This document shows, piece after piece, positions 25,388 through 35,000 of a DNA stretch of 64,000 nucleotides. The position numbers were made by a program, and so were the translations under genes. Every line of letters begins with the position of its first letter. The first letter of the stretch is position 1. Source of the DNA: Desulfovibrio piger (lineage in GTDB: Bacteria > Desulfobacterota > Desulfovibrionia > Desulfovibrionales > Desulfovibrionaceae); contig NZ_OX636706.1 in the NCBI RefSeq assembly GCF_951793255.1, positions 1,587,001 to 1,651,000 of the forward strand, in the 5' to 3' direction. Below the pieces are notes generated by a model. That model was given only the letters and a program-made list of their open reading frames with translations. It made no database searches and was not told where the DNA came from.

Positions 25388-25780
25388 CTAAAAGAATGAT
25401 AAAATATCTTCTCTTTGCCCGTTCACATGAAATCTGGCAAAGAGAGATATTGTGAGATCAACCATTCGCAAGGACCTTGAAACCACCTGAGATTTACGTT
25501 TGAAACGGGCAAACCAGTGTCTTTGGCGGGCATTATTTCGTTCAATTCGCACGGTTCCCCGTTTTCCTTGAATGAGGTCGTCCTCGGGTATTTCCCGTGG
25601 ATATACTTTCCAGTTGTCGGTACAGAAGAACCAGACAGACCAACGGCGAAGCCTTGCCATCAATCTTGCAAGAGTGCTTTGGTCACGATTGCCACATTCC
25701 CAGTCAATGAGTTGACCGGTATCGCGACAATAAGCTTTCCAGAGCCATAGTTTGTTTTTTTTGAATGCAAATAGTGCCAC
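25388..25780 (-). CDS. insB: IS1 InsB-like catalytic part of transposase (copy 1)
   Basis: 130 residues as read from an in-frame GTG; in practice made by the -1 frameshift from insA. Contains the second and third catalytic residues (FFCTDNWKVY and RIERNNARQRHWFARF) of the DDE transposase. Intact, no premature stop. Confidence 0.88.
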   Translation of the reverse strand: MALFAFKKNKLWLWKAYCRDTGQLIDWECGNRDQSTLARLMARLRRWSVWFFCTDNWKVYPREIPEDDLIQGKRGTVRIERNNARQRHWFARFKRKSQVVSRSLRMVDLTISLFARFHVNGQREDILSFF

Positions 25781-26082
25781 ATCTCATCAAGTTCTATGAT
25801 GACAGCTTCCCCAGGAGAAGGCTTTTCATAAGTTTTTTCAGCGAAATCCCGGACCCAACGCATGACGGTCGATGTTGCAACTCCATAAATACGTGCTATG
25901 GCATTAAACGAAAGGCCCAAAGTATAAAGCAGGATGGCCATTGCCTTTTCCGTTGCCGGTCGTCCTCTGGGAGTGTCACGGGTAAATTGAAAACCGCAGT
26001 CTTTGCAGCGAAATCTCTGACGCTCCAAGTGTCTTCCATTCTTCACAATCCGCTCTGACGCACATTTTGGACAGTATTGCAT
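25660..26082 (-). CDS. insA: IS1 InsA-like protein / start of transposase (copy 1)
   Basis: 140 residues in frame. N-terminal zinc ribbon (CPKCASERIVKNGRH, then CKDCGF), a helix-turn-helix (ARIYGVATSTVMRWV), and the first catalytic Asp in IIELDEMWHYL. The frame passes a run of eight A followed by C (minus strand, 25754-25762) where a -1 slip joins it to the next frame, giving an InsAB' transposase of about 231 residues. Without the slip the product ends at 25660 and may act as a repressor, as in IS1. Confidence 0.88.
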   Translation of the reverse strand: MQYCPKCASERIVKNGRHLERQRFRCKDCGFQFTRDTPRGRPATEKAMAILLYTLGLSFNAIARIYGVATSTVMRWVRDFAEKTYEKPSPGEAVIIELDEMWHYLHSKKTNYGSGKLIVAIPVNSLTGNVAIVTKALLQD

Positions 26083-26154
26083 AAAGAACTCCTTAACTGG
26101 AGTATGCCATTATAACATTCTTTATGCAATACTCTCAAAAATAAGAGAGTATTG

Positions 26155-26547
26155 CTAAAAGAATGATAAAATATCTTCTCTTTGCCCGTTCACATGAAAT
26201 CTGGCAAAGAGAGATATTGTGAGATCAACCATTCGCAAGGACCTTGAAACCACCTGAGATTTACGTTTGAAACGGGCAAACCAGTGTCTTTGGCGGGCAT
26301 TATTTCGTTCAATTCGCACGGTTCCCCGTTTTCCTTGAATGAGGTCGTCCTCGGGTATTTCCCGTGGATATACTTTCCAGTTGTCGGTACAGAAGAACCA
26401 GACAGACCAACGGCGAAGCCTTGCCATCAATCTTGCAAGAGTGCTTTGGTCACGATTGCCACATTCCCAGTCAATGAGTTGACCGGTATCGCGACAATAA
26501 GCTTTCCAGAGCCATAGTTTGTTTTTTTTGAATGCAAATAGTGCCAC
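26155..26547 (-). CDS. insB: IS1 InsB-like catalytic part of transposase (copy 2)
   Basis: 130 residues, identical to the copy 1 product, carrying the second Asp and the Glu of the DDE triad; expressed by -1 frameshift from insA. Confidence 0.88.
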   Translation of the reverse strand: MALFAFKKNKLWLWKAYCRDTGQLIDWECGNRDQSTLARLMARLRRWSVWFFCTDNWKVYPREIPEDDLIQGKRGTVRIERNNARQRHWFARFKRKSQVVSRSLRMVDLTISLFARFHVNGQREDILSFF

Positions 26548-26849
26548 ATCTCATCAAGTTCTATGATGACAGCTTCCCCAGGAGAAGGCTTTTCATAAGT
26601 TTTTTCAGCGAAATCCCGGACCCAACGCATGACGGTCGATGTTGCAACTCCATAAATACGTGCTATGGCATTAAACGAAAGGCCCAAAGTATAAAGCAGG
26701 ATGGCCATTGCCTTTTCCGTTGCCGGTCGTCCTCTGGGAGTGTCACGGGTAAATTGAAAACCGCAGTCTTTGCAGCGAAATCTCTGACGCTCCAAGTGTC
26801 TTCCATTCTTCACAATCCGCTCTGACGCACATTTTGGACAGTATTGCAT
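26427..26849 (-). CDS. insA: IS1 InsA-like protein / start of transposase (copy 2)
   Basis: 140 residues, identical to the copy 1 product. Slippery run of eight A then C on the minus strand at 26521-26529. Confidence 0.88.
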   Translation of the reverse strand: MQYCPKCASERIVKNGRHLERQRFRCKDCGFQFTRDTPRGRPATEKAMAILLYTLGLSFNAIARIYGVATSTVMRWVRDFAEKTYEKPSPGEAVIIELDEMWHYLHSKKTNYGSGKLIVAIPVNSLTGNVAIVTKALLQD

Positions 26850-26908
26850 AAAGAACTCCTTAACTGGAGTATGCCATTATAACATTCTTTATGCAATACT
26901 CTCAAAAA

Positions 26909-26945
26909 TAAAAGGCAGGCACGCCGCGATGGTGTGCCTGCCTTT
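26909..26945 (-). terminator. Intrinsic terminator of the MFS gene, split from its T run by the IS pair
   Basis: Minus-strand AAAAGGCAGGCAC...GTGCCTGCCTTTT hairpin. The original T tail continued as TTTTATTTTTATGGG; the IS elements inserted in this tail, duplicating aaaaataa. Confidence 0.75.
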
Positions 26946-27093
26946 TCGTGTTTTTTGTTTTCAGGGAAGGCGGAATTGGGTTTGCGCCATCTCCCTTGAA
27001 GGGCTGCCGTTTTTTTGTGCCTGATGCTGTGCGGAGGAAGGGGTTCCTTTTTCGCCAGACAACGGAGATCCTCCCGCCGGACAAGGCCCCTTT

Positions 27094-28296
27094 TTAGGCC
27101 TTGATGCGCCGGACCAGCGGCGCCAGGCAAAAGATGGCCACGCCCACCACCACGATGGGCGACAGGGCCCAGCGCAGATCGAACTGATGGGAAAGGAAGC
27201 CCACCATGGGGGGGCAGCCCAAAAAGCCCAGGAAACTGAGGGACGAGACCAGCGAGATGGCCACGCTGGGCGGCACGCGCGTGGACTTGCCCGCCAGGCT
27301 GTAGCAGAGCGGCACCACGGAGGCCATGCCGAAGCCCACCAGGGCCAGCCCCGCCGTGGCGGGCAGCAGGTCGGGCCAGAGCAGGGCCAGGCTCAGACCG
27401 GCGGCGATGCAGAGGCCGCTCAGCTGGAGCACGGGCGTGACCCCGAAGCGGTTCACCAGACCGTCGGCCAGCAGGCGGCCCGTGACCATGGCACACATGC
27501 AGGCCAGGTAGCCGGCGCGGATGAGGCTCTCGCCCGGCTGGACCACCTGGGCGAAATAGACGGAGCTCCAGTCATACATGGCGCCTTCCGTGGCCATGCT
27601 GCCCAGGGCGATGCAACCGAGCAGGGTCAGATAGAGGTCGGGGCGGAAGGAGCGCTTCCCGCTTTCGGGCGCTGCGGCGCCGATGCGCACTTCCCGGGGC
27701 ATGGTCCAGGTGCGCAGGCAGCACAGCGTCGCCAGCGTGATGACGAAGATGGCGGCAAAGTGGGGCAGGGGCGCCACGCCCAGCGGCGCCACGATGGAGC
27801 CGATGATGCAGCCGGCCACCCCGCCCAGGCTCCACATGCCGTGGAAGGTGGCCATGATGCTGCGGCCGTAAAGGGTCTCCACGCCCACGGCCTGGGCATT
27901 GAGGGAGATGTTGAGCATGTTGTTGGCAAAGCCGAAACCCAGCAGGGCCGCGGCCAGCCAGTGCGGGCTGCCGGCCAGGGCCAGGGAGAGCAGGGCGCAG
28001 GGCATGAGCATGAGCCCCAGCATGATGACGCGGCGGCTGCGGAAGCGGCCGATGAGCCAGGCCGTGGGCGCGATGGAGAGCATCTCGCCCAGAGGGGCGG
28101 CCAGCAGGACGCTGCCCAGAGCCGCGTCGCTCATCTGCAGGGCGGCCTTGATGTCCGGGATGCGGACGGCCCAGGAGGCGAAGACCATGCCCATGACGAA
28201 GAAAAAGGCATTGATGGCGGTACGATAGAAGGCCCGGGGCGTACGCGGCAGGATGCGGGCCGCGGCCAGGCGGGGAGTGGAGATGGTCAGTTCCAT
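27094..28296 (-). CDS. Major facilitator superfamily transporter
   Basis: 400 residues with about 12 hydrophobic helices. Begins MELTISTPRLAAARILP and the first helix is FFFVMGMVFASWAVRIPDIK, a form shared with YbjJ/fucose-permease-like carriers. The loop between helices 2 and 3 (GRFRSRRVIMLG) is the MFS A-like motif. The conserved NMLNISLNAQAVGVE around residue 125-140 is typical of this subgroup. Substrate unknown. ATG 28296 has GAGGA upstream; frame-open sequence before it (21 codons) is not family-like. Terminator at 26909-26945. Confidence 0.87.
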   Translation of the reverse strand: MELTISTPRLAAARILPRTPRAFYRTAINAFFFVMGMVFASWAVRIPDIKAALQMSDAALGSVLLAAPLGEMLSIAPTAWLIGRFRSRRVIMLGLMLMPCALLSLALAGSPHWLAAALLGFGFANNMLNISLNAQAVGVETLYGRSIMATFHGMWSLGGVAGCIIGSIVAPLGVAPLPHFAAIFVITLATLCCLRTWTMPREVRIGAAAPESGKRSFRPDLYLTLLGCIALGSMATEGAMYDWSSVYFAQVVQPGESLIRAGYLACMCAMVTGRLLADGLVNRFGVTPVLQLSGLCIAAGLSLALLWPDLLPATAGLALVGFGMASVVPLCYSLAGKSTRVPPSVAISLVSSLSFLGFLGCPPMVGFLSHQFDLRWALSPIVVVGVAIFCLAPLVRRIKA

Positions 28297-28558
28297 GACG
28301 TATCCTCGATGAAAGCACTGGCGCTCTCCAACAGGACTGTTTGAGCGCACAGGCAACATCTATGCGCATTGCCTCGCCTTGAAAAGTGTTTTTTTGCGGG
28401 GAGCTCCGGCGGGCATGCCTGCTGCTCCTGCTCGGATCCGGCCGTCCGCTCTCCTGGGGATTCAGCGCGGGAGCCCCGGCATATCCCGGCTTTCCTGCGG
28501 AGCGGACGTTGCATCCTGCGCCGGGCTTGCGTATGGGGAACGGCATACGGAGGTCGTC

Positions 28559-28966
28559 ATGACAAAAAAGATCGTTTCCTGCCTGTTTGCCCTGGTCCTG
28601 CTGCTGGGCTGTGTCTTCCCGGCCGCAGCTCTGGAGATCCATATCGACAACAGCCAGGCCCTGGGCGGGAGCCTGGCCCTGCGCTATCTGCGCACGGACG
28701 GCGTGTGGGTCACGAAAGGCTGGGTGAACTTCGGTCCGCACAGCAAGCAGACCGTGACCCTGGAGACCTGGGAGCCCGTGTTCTACCTGCATGTGGAAGT
28801 AGGCGGCGGTGCGTCCGTGGAGCTGCCGGGCGAGAAGCACCGCTTCTGGGTGGCGCGTGATGTCTTCGAGCTGGAGGGGGATGCCCGTCCGTCGCGTAGC
28901 CAGCAGGCGGATTTCATCAAGGTGGAGGTGCGGGGGGACGGTCCCCGTTTCACGCTGCGCTTCTGA
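28559..28966 (+). CDS. Exported hypothetical protein, 135 residues
   Basis: Signal peptide at residues 1-25 (KKIVSCLFALVLLLGCVFPAAA), cleavage probably after AAA; a cysteine at 17 is not in a good lipobox. The mature part is a small beta-rich domain (LEIHIDNSQALGGSLALRYL...), rich in Trp/Phe, probably a periplasmic beta-sandwich. ATG 28559 has GGAGGTCGTC directly upstream. Shared bidirectional terminator at 29017-29059 with the convergent gene. Resembles small DUF1036-like exported proteins, but I cannot confirm that. Confidence 0.72.
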   Translation: MTKKIVSCLFALVLLLGCVFPAAALEIHIDNSQALGGSLALRYLRTDGVWVTKGWVNFGPHSKQTVTLETWEPVFYLHVEVGGGASVELPGEKHRFWVARDVFELEGDARPSRSQQADFIKVEVRGDGPRFTLRF

Positions 28967-29016
28967 TCCGGGCCGCCGTTGTGGCGGACAGGACAGCACG
29001 GCCATGAGCGTGCCGC

Positions 29017-29059
29017 AAAAAAGGCAGCCTTTCCGGTGACCGGAGGGCTGCCTTTTTTT
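29017..29059. terminator. Bidirectional terminator
   Basis: AAAAAAGGCAGCC pairs with GGCTGCCTTTTTTT; serves the plus-strand exported protein and the minus-strand binding protein. Confidence 0.85.
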
Positions 29060-29077
29060 GACGGATGATCTTTTCCG

Positions 29078-30163
29078 CTAGCGGCAGTTGCAGAGCGTCC
29101 TGTCGCGCAGGGAGGGCAGGCGGATGCCGCCGCGCGTCAGCTCCAGGCGCAGTTCGGCAAGGCGGCGTTCGATGGCGGCGGGCAGGCGCACACCGGCATG
29201 ACGGGCCCAGACCTGGGGCGAGACGATGTCCACGCCGCCGTTGGCCAGGTCATAGGTGATGATCTCGTTACCGGCAAAGGCCCCCCGGGCGGTGGCTTTG
29301 ACGATCTCGAACACGGCGCGGTCGGCCCGCTTGACGATGCTGGTCAGCATGAGCTTGGGCGCCAGGAATTGCTGGTCCTTGTCCACGCCCACTAGGGGAC
29401 GCCCCTGGGCTATGGCCGCTTCCACGGCGCCCAGTCCCGCACGCCCGGCCAGCACGGCCAGGGCATTGATGTCCAGCCCCAGCAGTTCTTCGGCCTTGGC
29501 GCGGCCTTTTTCAGGGGAGCTGTAGCTGCCTGCCACGCCGTTGATGACGCGCGCGCCCGGGCTTTCCAGCCGGACACCTTCCACAAAGCCGTTGAGCATG
29601 GATTTCAGCTGCGGGTCGTCTTCCCCGGCCAGCCAGCCCAGGGTCAGTTCATCACCGGCGGCGCGTGTCCGGGGAGCGGGCAGCAGGCCGTGCCGGTGCA
29701 GCTGGGAGAGCAGGGCACCGGCCAGGAAGGCGGCCTGCTCGTCGGCAAAGGTCACGCACATGATGTTGGCGGCGCGGATGCCCGTATCGATACAGCCGAA
29801 CTTCGTCTGCCGGAAGTTGGCGGCATTGTTGCGCAAGATCTCGTGCAAGCGGGCCCCGGAGAGCAGGACGAGGTCGGCCTGCCGGGCGGCGGCCCGGAAG
29901 ATGCCCTCCTGCGTCAGGCCGTTGCTGCCCTGGGGCGGGGCCACCACGACGGCCGTGCGGACGCCCAGCTCCTTCCGGGCCTGCTCCAGCCCCTGGCGCA
30001 GCAGATCGTTCCAGCCCCGGTCGGGGGCCGCATCTTCCAGCAGCAGAGCTACGCGCAGGGCCGGGGCCTCGCCGGCCGCAGCCGCCAGGACGGAGGAGAA
30101 ACAAAAAACGGACAACAGGACAGACAGGCACAGCAGCCGGGTGATATCAAAGCATTTTTTCAT
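29078..30163 (-). CDS. BMP/PnrA-like periplasmic binding protein
   Basis: 361 residues; ATG 30163 preceded by GGGAG. Signal peptide residues about 1-28 (LCLSVLLSVFCFSSVLAAA). Segments LLLEDAAPDRGWNDLLRQGL, FGCIDTGIRAANIMCVTFADEQAAFLAG and GRPLVGVDKDQQFLAP correspond to the BMP/PnrA (basic membrane protein, nucleoside-binding) fold. No ABC permease or ATPase lies next to it; it is convergent with a small exported protein and divergent from hydG. Likely binds a nucleoside or related ligand, or serves as an orphan sensor. Confidence 0.82.
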   Translation of the reverse strand: MKKCFDITRLLCLSVLLSVFCFSSVLAAAAGEAPALRVALLLEDAAPDRGWNDLLRQGLEQARKELGVRTAVVVAPPQGSNGLTQEGIFRAAARQADLVLLSGARLHEILRNNAANFRQTKFGCIDTGIRAANIMCVTFADEQAAFLAGALLSQLHRHGLLPAPRTRAAGDELTLGWLAGEDDPQLKSMLNGFVEGVRLESPGARVINGVAGSYSSPEKGRAKAEELLGLDINALAVLAGRAGLGAVEAAIAQGRPLVGVDKDQQFLAPKLMLTSIVKRADRAVFEIVKATARGAFAGNEIITYDLANGGVDIVSPQVWARHAGVRLPAAIERRLAELRLELTRGGIRLPSLRDRTLCNCR

Positions 30164-30224
30164 GTCAGGCTCCCGGCGGCATACTAGCAGGGGGCCGGAG
30201 AGGCCACAAGCGCCCGGGGAGCCG

Positions 30225-30400
30225 CTTGGAGAAAAATTGAGTAATCGAACAATTTGCATAGTAAAAAGATTGTATTTTACAACATACTGTTTTTAAATGA
30301 TAAAAATAATAATATGAAAGATTTTCTGCTATTTTTGAGGCTTTTTTCCTGTCGTTGGGCATTTTTCTGTGAAAAAAAGCACTAGGCAAGCTGTGAAACT
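30225..30400. other. AT-rich divergent regulatory region between binding protein and hydG
   Basis: The 345-base gap 30164-30508 has an AT-rich core here, unlike the GC-rich surroundings. It contains GTAAAA...TTTTAC (about 30261-30280) as an inverted repeat and several T/A runs. I see no clear -35/-10 pair at good spacing for hydG and no gene. Likely regulator binding or recent acquisition. Confidence 0.4.
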
Positions 30401-30508
30401 TGTGCTAAGTCTCCTGCTCAGGAAACGTGTACTCGTGTTTCGTCCCTGCGTATGGGTTGCGCAGGGGCGGGATGCAACTCCTTGGGACATTGCTTGGAAG
30501 GATACGTT

Positions 30509-31903
30509 ATGTCTGCATACGAGCTGCCTGCATGGCTTGACACCCGGTTCATCGAAAACGCGCTCAGTCGTACGGCTGCACCGGACAAGGCGGAGCTTCG
30601 GGATATTCTGGACAAATCTCTGGCTCTGAAGTCACTGACCATTCAGGAAGCGACGGCTCTCATGCGGGTGACGGATCCCGAAGACGTTGCCCTGATGATG
30701 AAAACGGCGGATGCGGTCAAGCAGAAGGTCTATGGTGACCGTATCGTGCTGACCGCTCCGCTGCACATCTCGAACCATTGCGGCAGTGAATGCCTTTATT
30801 GCGCCAATCGCAAGAGCAATACGCTCATCCAGCGCAAGTACATGACCTCGCCCGAGATGCGCGAGGCCGCCGGCAAGCTGATCCGTCAGGGCCACAAGCG
30901 CATCGTGCTGGTCTCCGGCCAGCTGCCCAATGCCGATGTGGAATACCTGGCCGAAGCCATCAGCATCATGTACACCGTGTTCGACGGTCACGGCGAAGTC
31001 CGCCGCGTCAACGTCAACGTGGGGCCGCTGAATGCCGACCAGTACAGCGTGCTGCTGGATGCTGACGTGGGCACCGTCCTGATCTATCAGGATACCTACC
31101 ATCCCGATTACTACAAGGCCGCCCATGTGGCCGGGCCCAAGAGCCATTACGAAAAGCGCCTCAACGCGCCTGAAGTGGCCCTGGGCGCCGGTGTGCGCGA
31201 TGTGGGTCTTGGCCTGCTGCTGGGCCTTGCGCCCTGGCAGTTCGATGTGCTGGCCACCATGCTGCATGCGGCCCATCTCAACCGCCTGTTCGGTGCCGGC
31301 GGCCACACCATCAGCATGTTCCGTCTGCGTCCTGCGCCGGGCAGCCTGTTCGTGCCCCCGCATCCGCTTTCGGATGACGAATTCCTGCGCTGCGTGGCCA
31401 TCATGCGTCTGGCCGTGCCCCATGCGGGCGTCGTCGTCACCACGCGTGAGCCTTCCGGCCTGTGGCGTGACGCCTGTAGCAGCGGTGTCTCCCAGGTGTT
31501 CACGGGCAGCGTGGGCAGCGCTTACGAGACCTGGAGCGAAAAGCCCGGTCCCGACGGCATCCCCTTCCCGCTGGGCGAAGACACCCATCTGGACGAAGTG
31601 GTACGCTTCCTTATGGAAGAGGCCGAGCACCTGCCCTCGTTCTGTACCGCCTGTCCCCGTCTGGGCCGCAGCGGTGCGGACTTCATGAGCATGGTGCGCG
31701 AGTGCGGCATGCGCAGCCAGTGCAGCCCCAACTCCATCGCCTCTTTTGAAGAGTTCCTGCTCAACTACGCGACGCCCTTTACCCGCGAAGCGGGTGAACG
31801 CCTGATCGCCCGCAAGCTCCCGCAGATGAGCGATGTGGAGCGCGGCGCGGCAGAACGCCTGTTGCAGAAGGTCAAGTCGGGCCGCATGGACGAATTCATC
31901 TAA
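30509..31903 (+). CDS. hydG: [FeFe]-hydrogenase maturase HydG
   Basis: 464 residues, usual length. Radical SAM enzyme that breaks tyrosine to supply CO and cyanide for the H-cluster. The SAM cluster motif is Cys91, Cys95, Cys98 (CGSECLYC), and the C-terminal auxiliary cluster cysteines are in CTACPRLGRSG and ...RSQCSPNS (about 378-405). No hydE or hydF is within reach, so the maturation genes are dispersed, as is common in Desulfovibrio. ATG 30509 with AAGGA upstream. Strong terminator follows at 31933-31978. Confidence 0.93.
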   Translation: MSAYELPAWLDTRFIENALSRTAAPDKAELRDILDKSLALKSLTIQEATALMRVTDPEDVALMMKTADAVKQKVYGDRIVLTAPLHISNHCGSECLYCANRKSNTLIQRKYMTSPEMREAAGKLIRQGHKRIVLVSGQLPNADVEYLAEAISIMYTVFDGHGEVRRVNVNVGPLNADQYSVLLDADVGTVLIYQDTYHPDYYKAAHVAGPKSHYEKRLNAPEVALGAGVRDVGLGLLLGLAPWQFDVLATMLHAAHLNRLFGAGGHTISMFRLRPAPGSLFVPPHPLSDDEFLRCVAIMRLAVPHAGVVVTTREPSGLWRDACSSGVSQVFTGSVGSAYETWSEKPGPDGIPFPLGEDTHLDEVVRFLMEEAEHLPSFCTACPRLGRSGADFMSMVRECGMRSQCSPNSIASFEEFLLNYATPFTREAGERLIARKLPQMSDVERGAAERLLQKVKSGRMDEFI

Positions 31904-31932
31904 CAGGCAGCGGCCAGGGCCGTTCTTCAGCG

Positions 31933-31978
31933 AAACCGCCGCCACCGACTGCCAGAAGGCAGACGGTGGCGGTTTTTT
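31933..31978 (+). terminator. Intrinsic terminator after hydG
   Basis: AAACCGCCGCCACCG pairs with CGGTGGCGGTTTTTT. Confidence 0.85.
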
Positions 31979-32050
31979 ATTTTTGTTGGCATAGTCCGTT
32001 ATCCTGTTTTGCCCAACCCGGGCCACAGACAGGAAAAAAAGGGAGACGCC

Positions 32051-35000
32051 GTGGCAAAACTCACTGACCGTATCTTTTTTGACAAGCAGGACAGGGACAT
32101 CCTCGTCCTGGTCAACCGTATCCTTGAAGCGCCCAACGTGCCCTCGCGGGACAATCTTTTCAATCCCGAGCTGCATCCCCACGGCATCAAGGAGCTGGTC
32201 ACCTCTCCGGCCTCCCGCATGGCCTATGCCGTCATCAACCTGCTGCGCAATCTGGAGGTCGGCGGCTCGCGTGACCGCCTGCTGGCCCTGCAGACCCTGT
32301 ATGACGAGGTGCTGACCAGCGCCCATTCGGCCCTGCGCCGCAATACCGCCCGTGCGCTCATGCAGATCATGAAGGACATGGTACGCGCCCACGGCGACGA
32401 GACCCGTCAGCTCATGCTGGCCCATGACTTCCGCAGCACCGCCCTGGGCACGCCGCGCGTGGTGCGCCGCATGCTGGCGCGCTACCATCTGCCCGAGATG
32501 CCCGAAGCCTGGAACCAGCTCGCCTTCGACGACCATGTCTATGACGTGAACACCAAGGGCCGCAAAACGCCCACCCACCTCATCATGGACGCTTGGATCA
32601 AAGGCCTGCGTTCCATCACGGTTGTCTACGACAACAGTGTGGATCTGGAGGCCGCCACGGAGGTCATCCACGCTTCGGGCATCGTGGGCATCTCCGTGCG
32701 TATCGGCCTGGAGTTCAGCGTGCCCTTCTATGACCGTTTCGTGAATCTGGTCTGGATGCCGCGCGGCTTCAGCTCCGGCAAGGGCTTCCTGGACTTTTTG
32801 CGCAGCCCGCAGATGCGGGAGATGCTGGAAAAGGGGCGCGAAGTGCTGCACTGGCGGCGCGAAGTGGCCCTGCACACCCTGGAAGTCTGGAACGAGGACG
32901 AGCGTCCCCGTCTGGAGCAGCTTTGGGGAGTATCCGTGGCGCCCATGGGCCTGGAGGAGTTCCTCGACTTCGTGGGGCGTGGCCATGCCTCCCTGCTGCG
33001 TCTGGCCGAATACCTGCACAAGCACATCCAGCCCAGCCTGCGGGCCCGGGCCGAGATCCTGCGCGCCCGGCATGACGATCCCGAGGCCATGGAAGAGTTG
33101 CAGCGTCTGGACAATCTGGGCCCCGACGATGTGCAGGCCCTGTGGCTGAACCCCGGCCACAACCCGCGCATCCCCAATACGGAGCAGCCGGGCGCCTGCG
33201 ACAACCTGCCGGAACTGATGTGCATGAGCGCCCAGAAGCTTTCCGCCTATCTCAACGGGCTTGCCACGGGCAACCGTCTGATCCTGGGCACCGAGGGCCT
33301 GAGCGTGGAGGACGTGGTGGAGCTGCTCTGGGACTGCGAGGGGCGCATCACCCATCTGGAGCTCTTCAACATGAAGAGCTGGGTGGAAGGGCACCTCAAC
33401 AATATCGCGGCCATCAACGAATTGCAGCGCGTGCTCAACCAGGGCCTTGCCCCGCGCATGAAGCAGATGGTGCGCCAGATGATCCGGCAGATGGAGATGA
33501 CGGGCGACGACGAACGCCTGGAAAAGTTCCATGCCATCCTGCGCGACATCCCCAAGCTCTGGGCCGCATACCGCCACGAGCCTCTCAAGTCGCGCCTGGG
33601 CAGCAATTCGGCCAGCCGTTCGCGCTCGTACGGCATGGGCCTGGCCATCCGGGAGACGCTGCCGCGCCGGGCCCTGCTGGCCATGAAAAAGTCGGGCAGC
33701 CAGCAGTCTGCCATCCCCATCTATTCACCGGTGGAAGAGCAGATCCGCTACAACGAGCCGGAGACCCCCTCGCCCGGGCAGCGCCTGCTGGCCCATTTCC
33801 GCTTTTTGCCGGGCTGCGACCATCTGGGCATGGAACGCCGCCGCGTGTGGCGGGCGGCCAGTGAGGATTGCCGCGTCAGCAACCGGGGCAACATGGTCAA
33901 CCTCGGCGGCCTGAGCCCCTTCCGGGGTAACGGTCTGACCGATGCGCCGCAAGGGGAGGAGGCCCGGCCCGACGGCCAGTACCTCAACAGCAGCCTGAGC
34001 AACTGGCTCAAGGTGCTGCTGGGCTTCATCCCGGCCTTCGTCTCCTTCATCTATACGCAGGACTGGTGGTTCCTGGCCTGGTTCGGCACCTTCATCTGGT
34101 TCGGCATCACCGGTGTGCGCAACGTGGTCCAGATGGTCATGGCGGCCCGCGGTGCCAAGCGCAGCACCCTGACCCACTGGAAGGAGCACGTCAGCGTCAA
34201 ACGCATCTGCGATTCGCTCATGTACACGGGCATCTCGGTGCTGCTGCTGGAGGTGATGATCCGCGTCTGGCTCCTGGAGGACTGCTTCGGCGTGACAGTG
34301 GCGGAACAGCCCGTGGTGGTCTTCACCGTGCTGAACATCGTCAATGGTTTCTATATCTTCGCGCACAACGTCTACAGGGGCTTCCCCCGCGAGGCGGCCA
34401 TCGGCAACCTGTTCCGCAGTGCCCTGGCCATCCCGGTCTCGTCCCTGTATGACTTCATCCTTTTCCACCTGCTGCTGCTCTGGGGCATCGCCGATCCCCA
34501 TATGTATCTGGTGCCCAGCGCGGCCGTCATCTCCAAGATGGCCTCGGACACCGTGGCAGCCATCATCGAGGGCTATGCCGACAGCCAGATGAACCTGCGC
34601 ATGCGTCGCTGGGACTACGAGAGCACCATCAAGCGCATCTTCGACTGCTACACCCAGCTGGAGCTGCTCTTCCCCCGCGAGGACGCCCTGATCTGCCTGG
34701 CCCGCCCCGGTGGCCTGCGCGGACGTGGCGGTGAGGAGGCCCAGCGCCTGGAGCGCATCCTCATCATCTGCGCTCTGGACCTGATGTATTTCTGGTTCTA
34801 TCAGCCGCGCGCCCAGGAGGCTTTCCGGCACAAGGTGCGCTCCATGGCCGAGGCCGACAGGGCCGTGCTGCTCAGCGCCCAGCTGGTGCTGATGCGCGAA
34901 CGGGAGGTGAGCCAGTTCCTGGTGGATGGTCTGCTTGGGCGCAATTTCTCGAAACCCCTGGCCTTCTTCCTTGACAGGCGTAAGGAATACCTGCGCCTCA

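Larger units (their letters stand above)
25378..26136 (-). mobile_element. IS1-family insertion sequence, copy 1
   Basis: 759 bp. Ends are imperfect inverted repeats: GAGAGTATTGC, two bases, AAAGAATG at the left and its complement at the right. Two overlapping frames on the minus strand encode the transposase through a frameshift. Flanked by an 8-bp duplication aaaaataa. Sequence is AT-rich compared with neighbours, as expected for an acquired element. Confidence 0.92.
26145..26903 (-). mobile_element. IS1-family insertion sequence, copy 2
   Basis: 759 bp; the encoded frames are identical in sequence to those of copy 1, offset by 767 bases, in the same orientation. Separated from copy 1 by exactly the 8-bp target sequence. 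The pair carries no cargo between the copies. Confidence 0.92.
25370..26911. repeat. Three copies of 8-bp target duplication aaaaataa around the IS pair
   Basis: aaaaataa occurs at 25370-25377, 26137-26144 and 26904-26911: before, between and after the two elements. One insertion followed by duplication of the IS plus target, by unequal crossing-over, gives exactly this pattern. Confidence 0.9.

Noticed and set aside
25378..26903. Composite transposon
   Set aside because: Only the 8-bp target lies between the two IS copies; no cargo genes.
26913..27090. Gene between IS pair and MFS gene
   Set aside because: Only the terminator and short frames without initiation signals.
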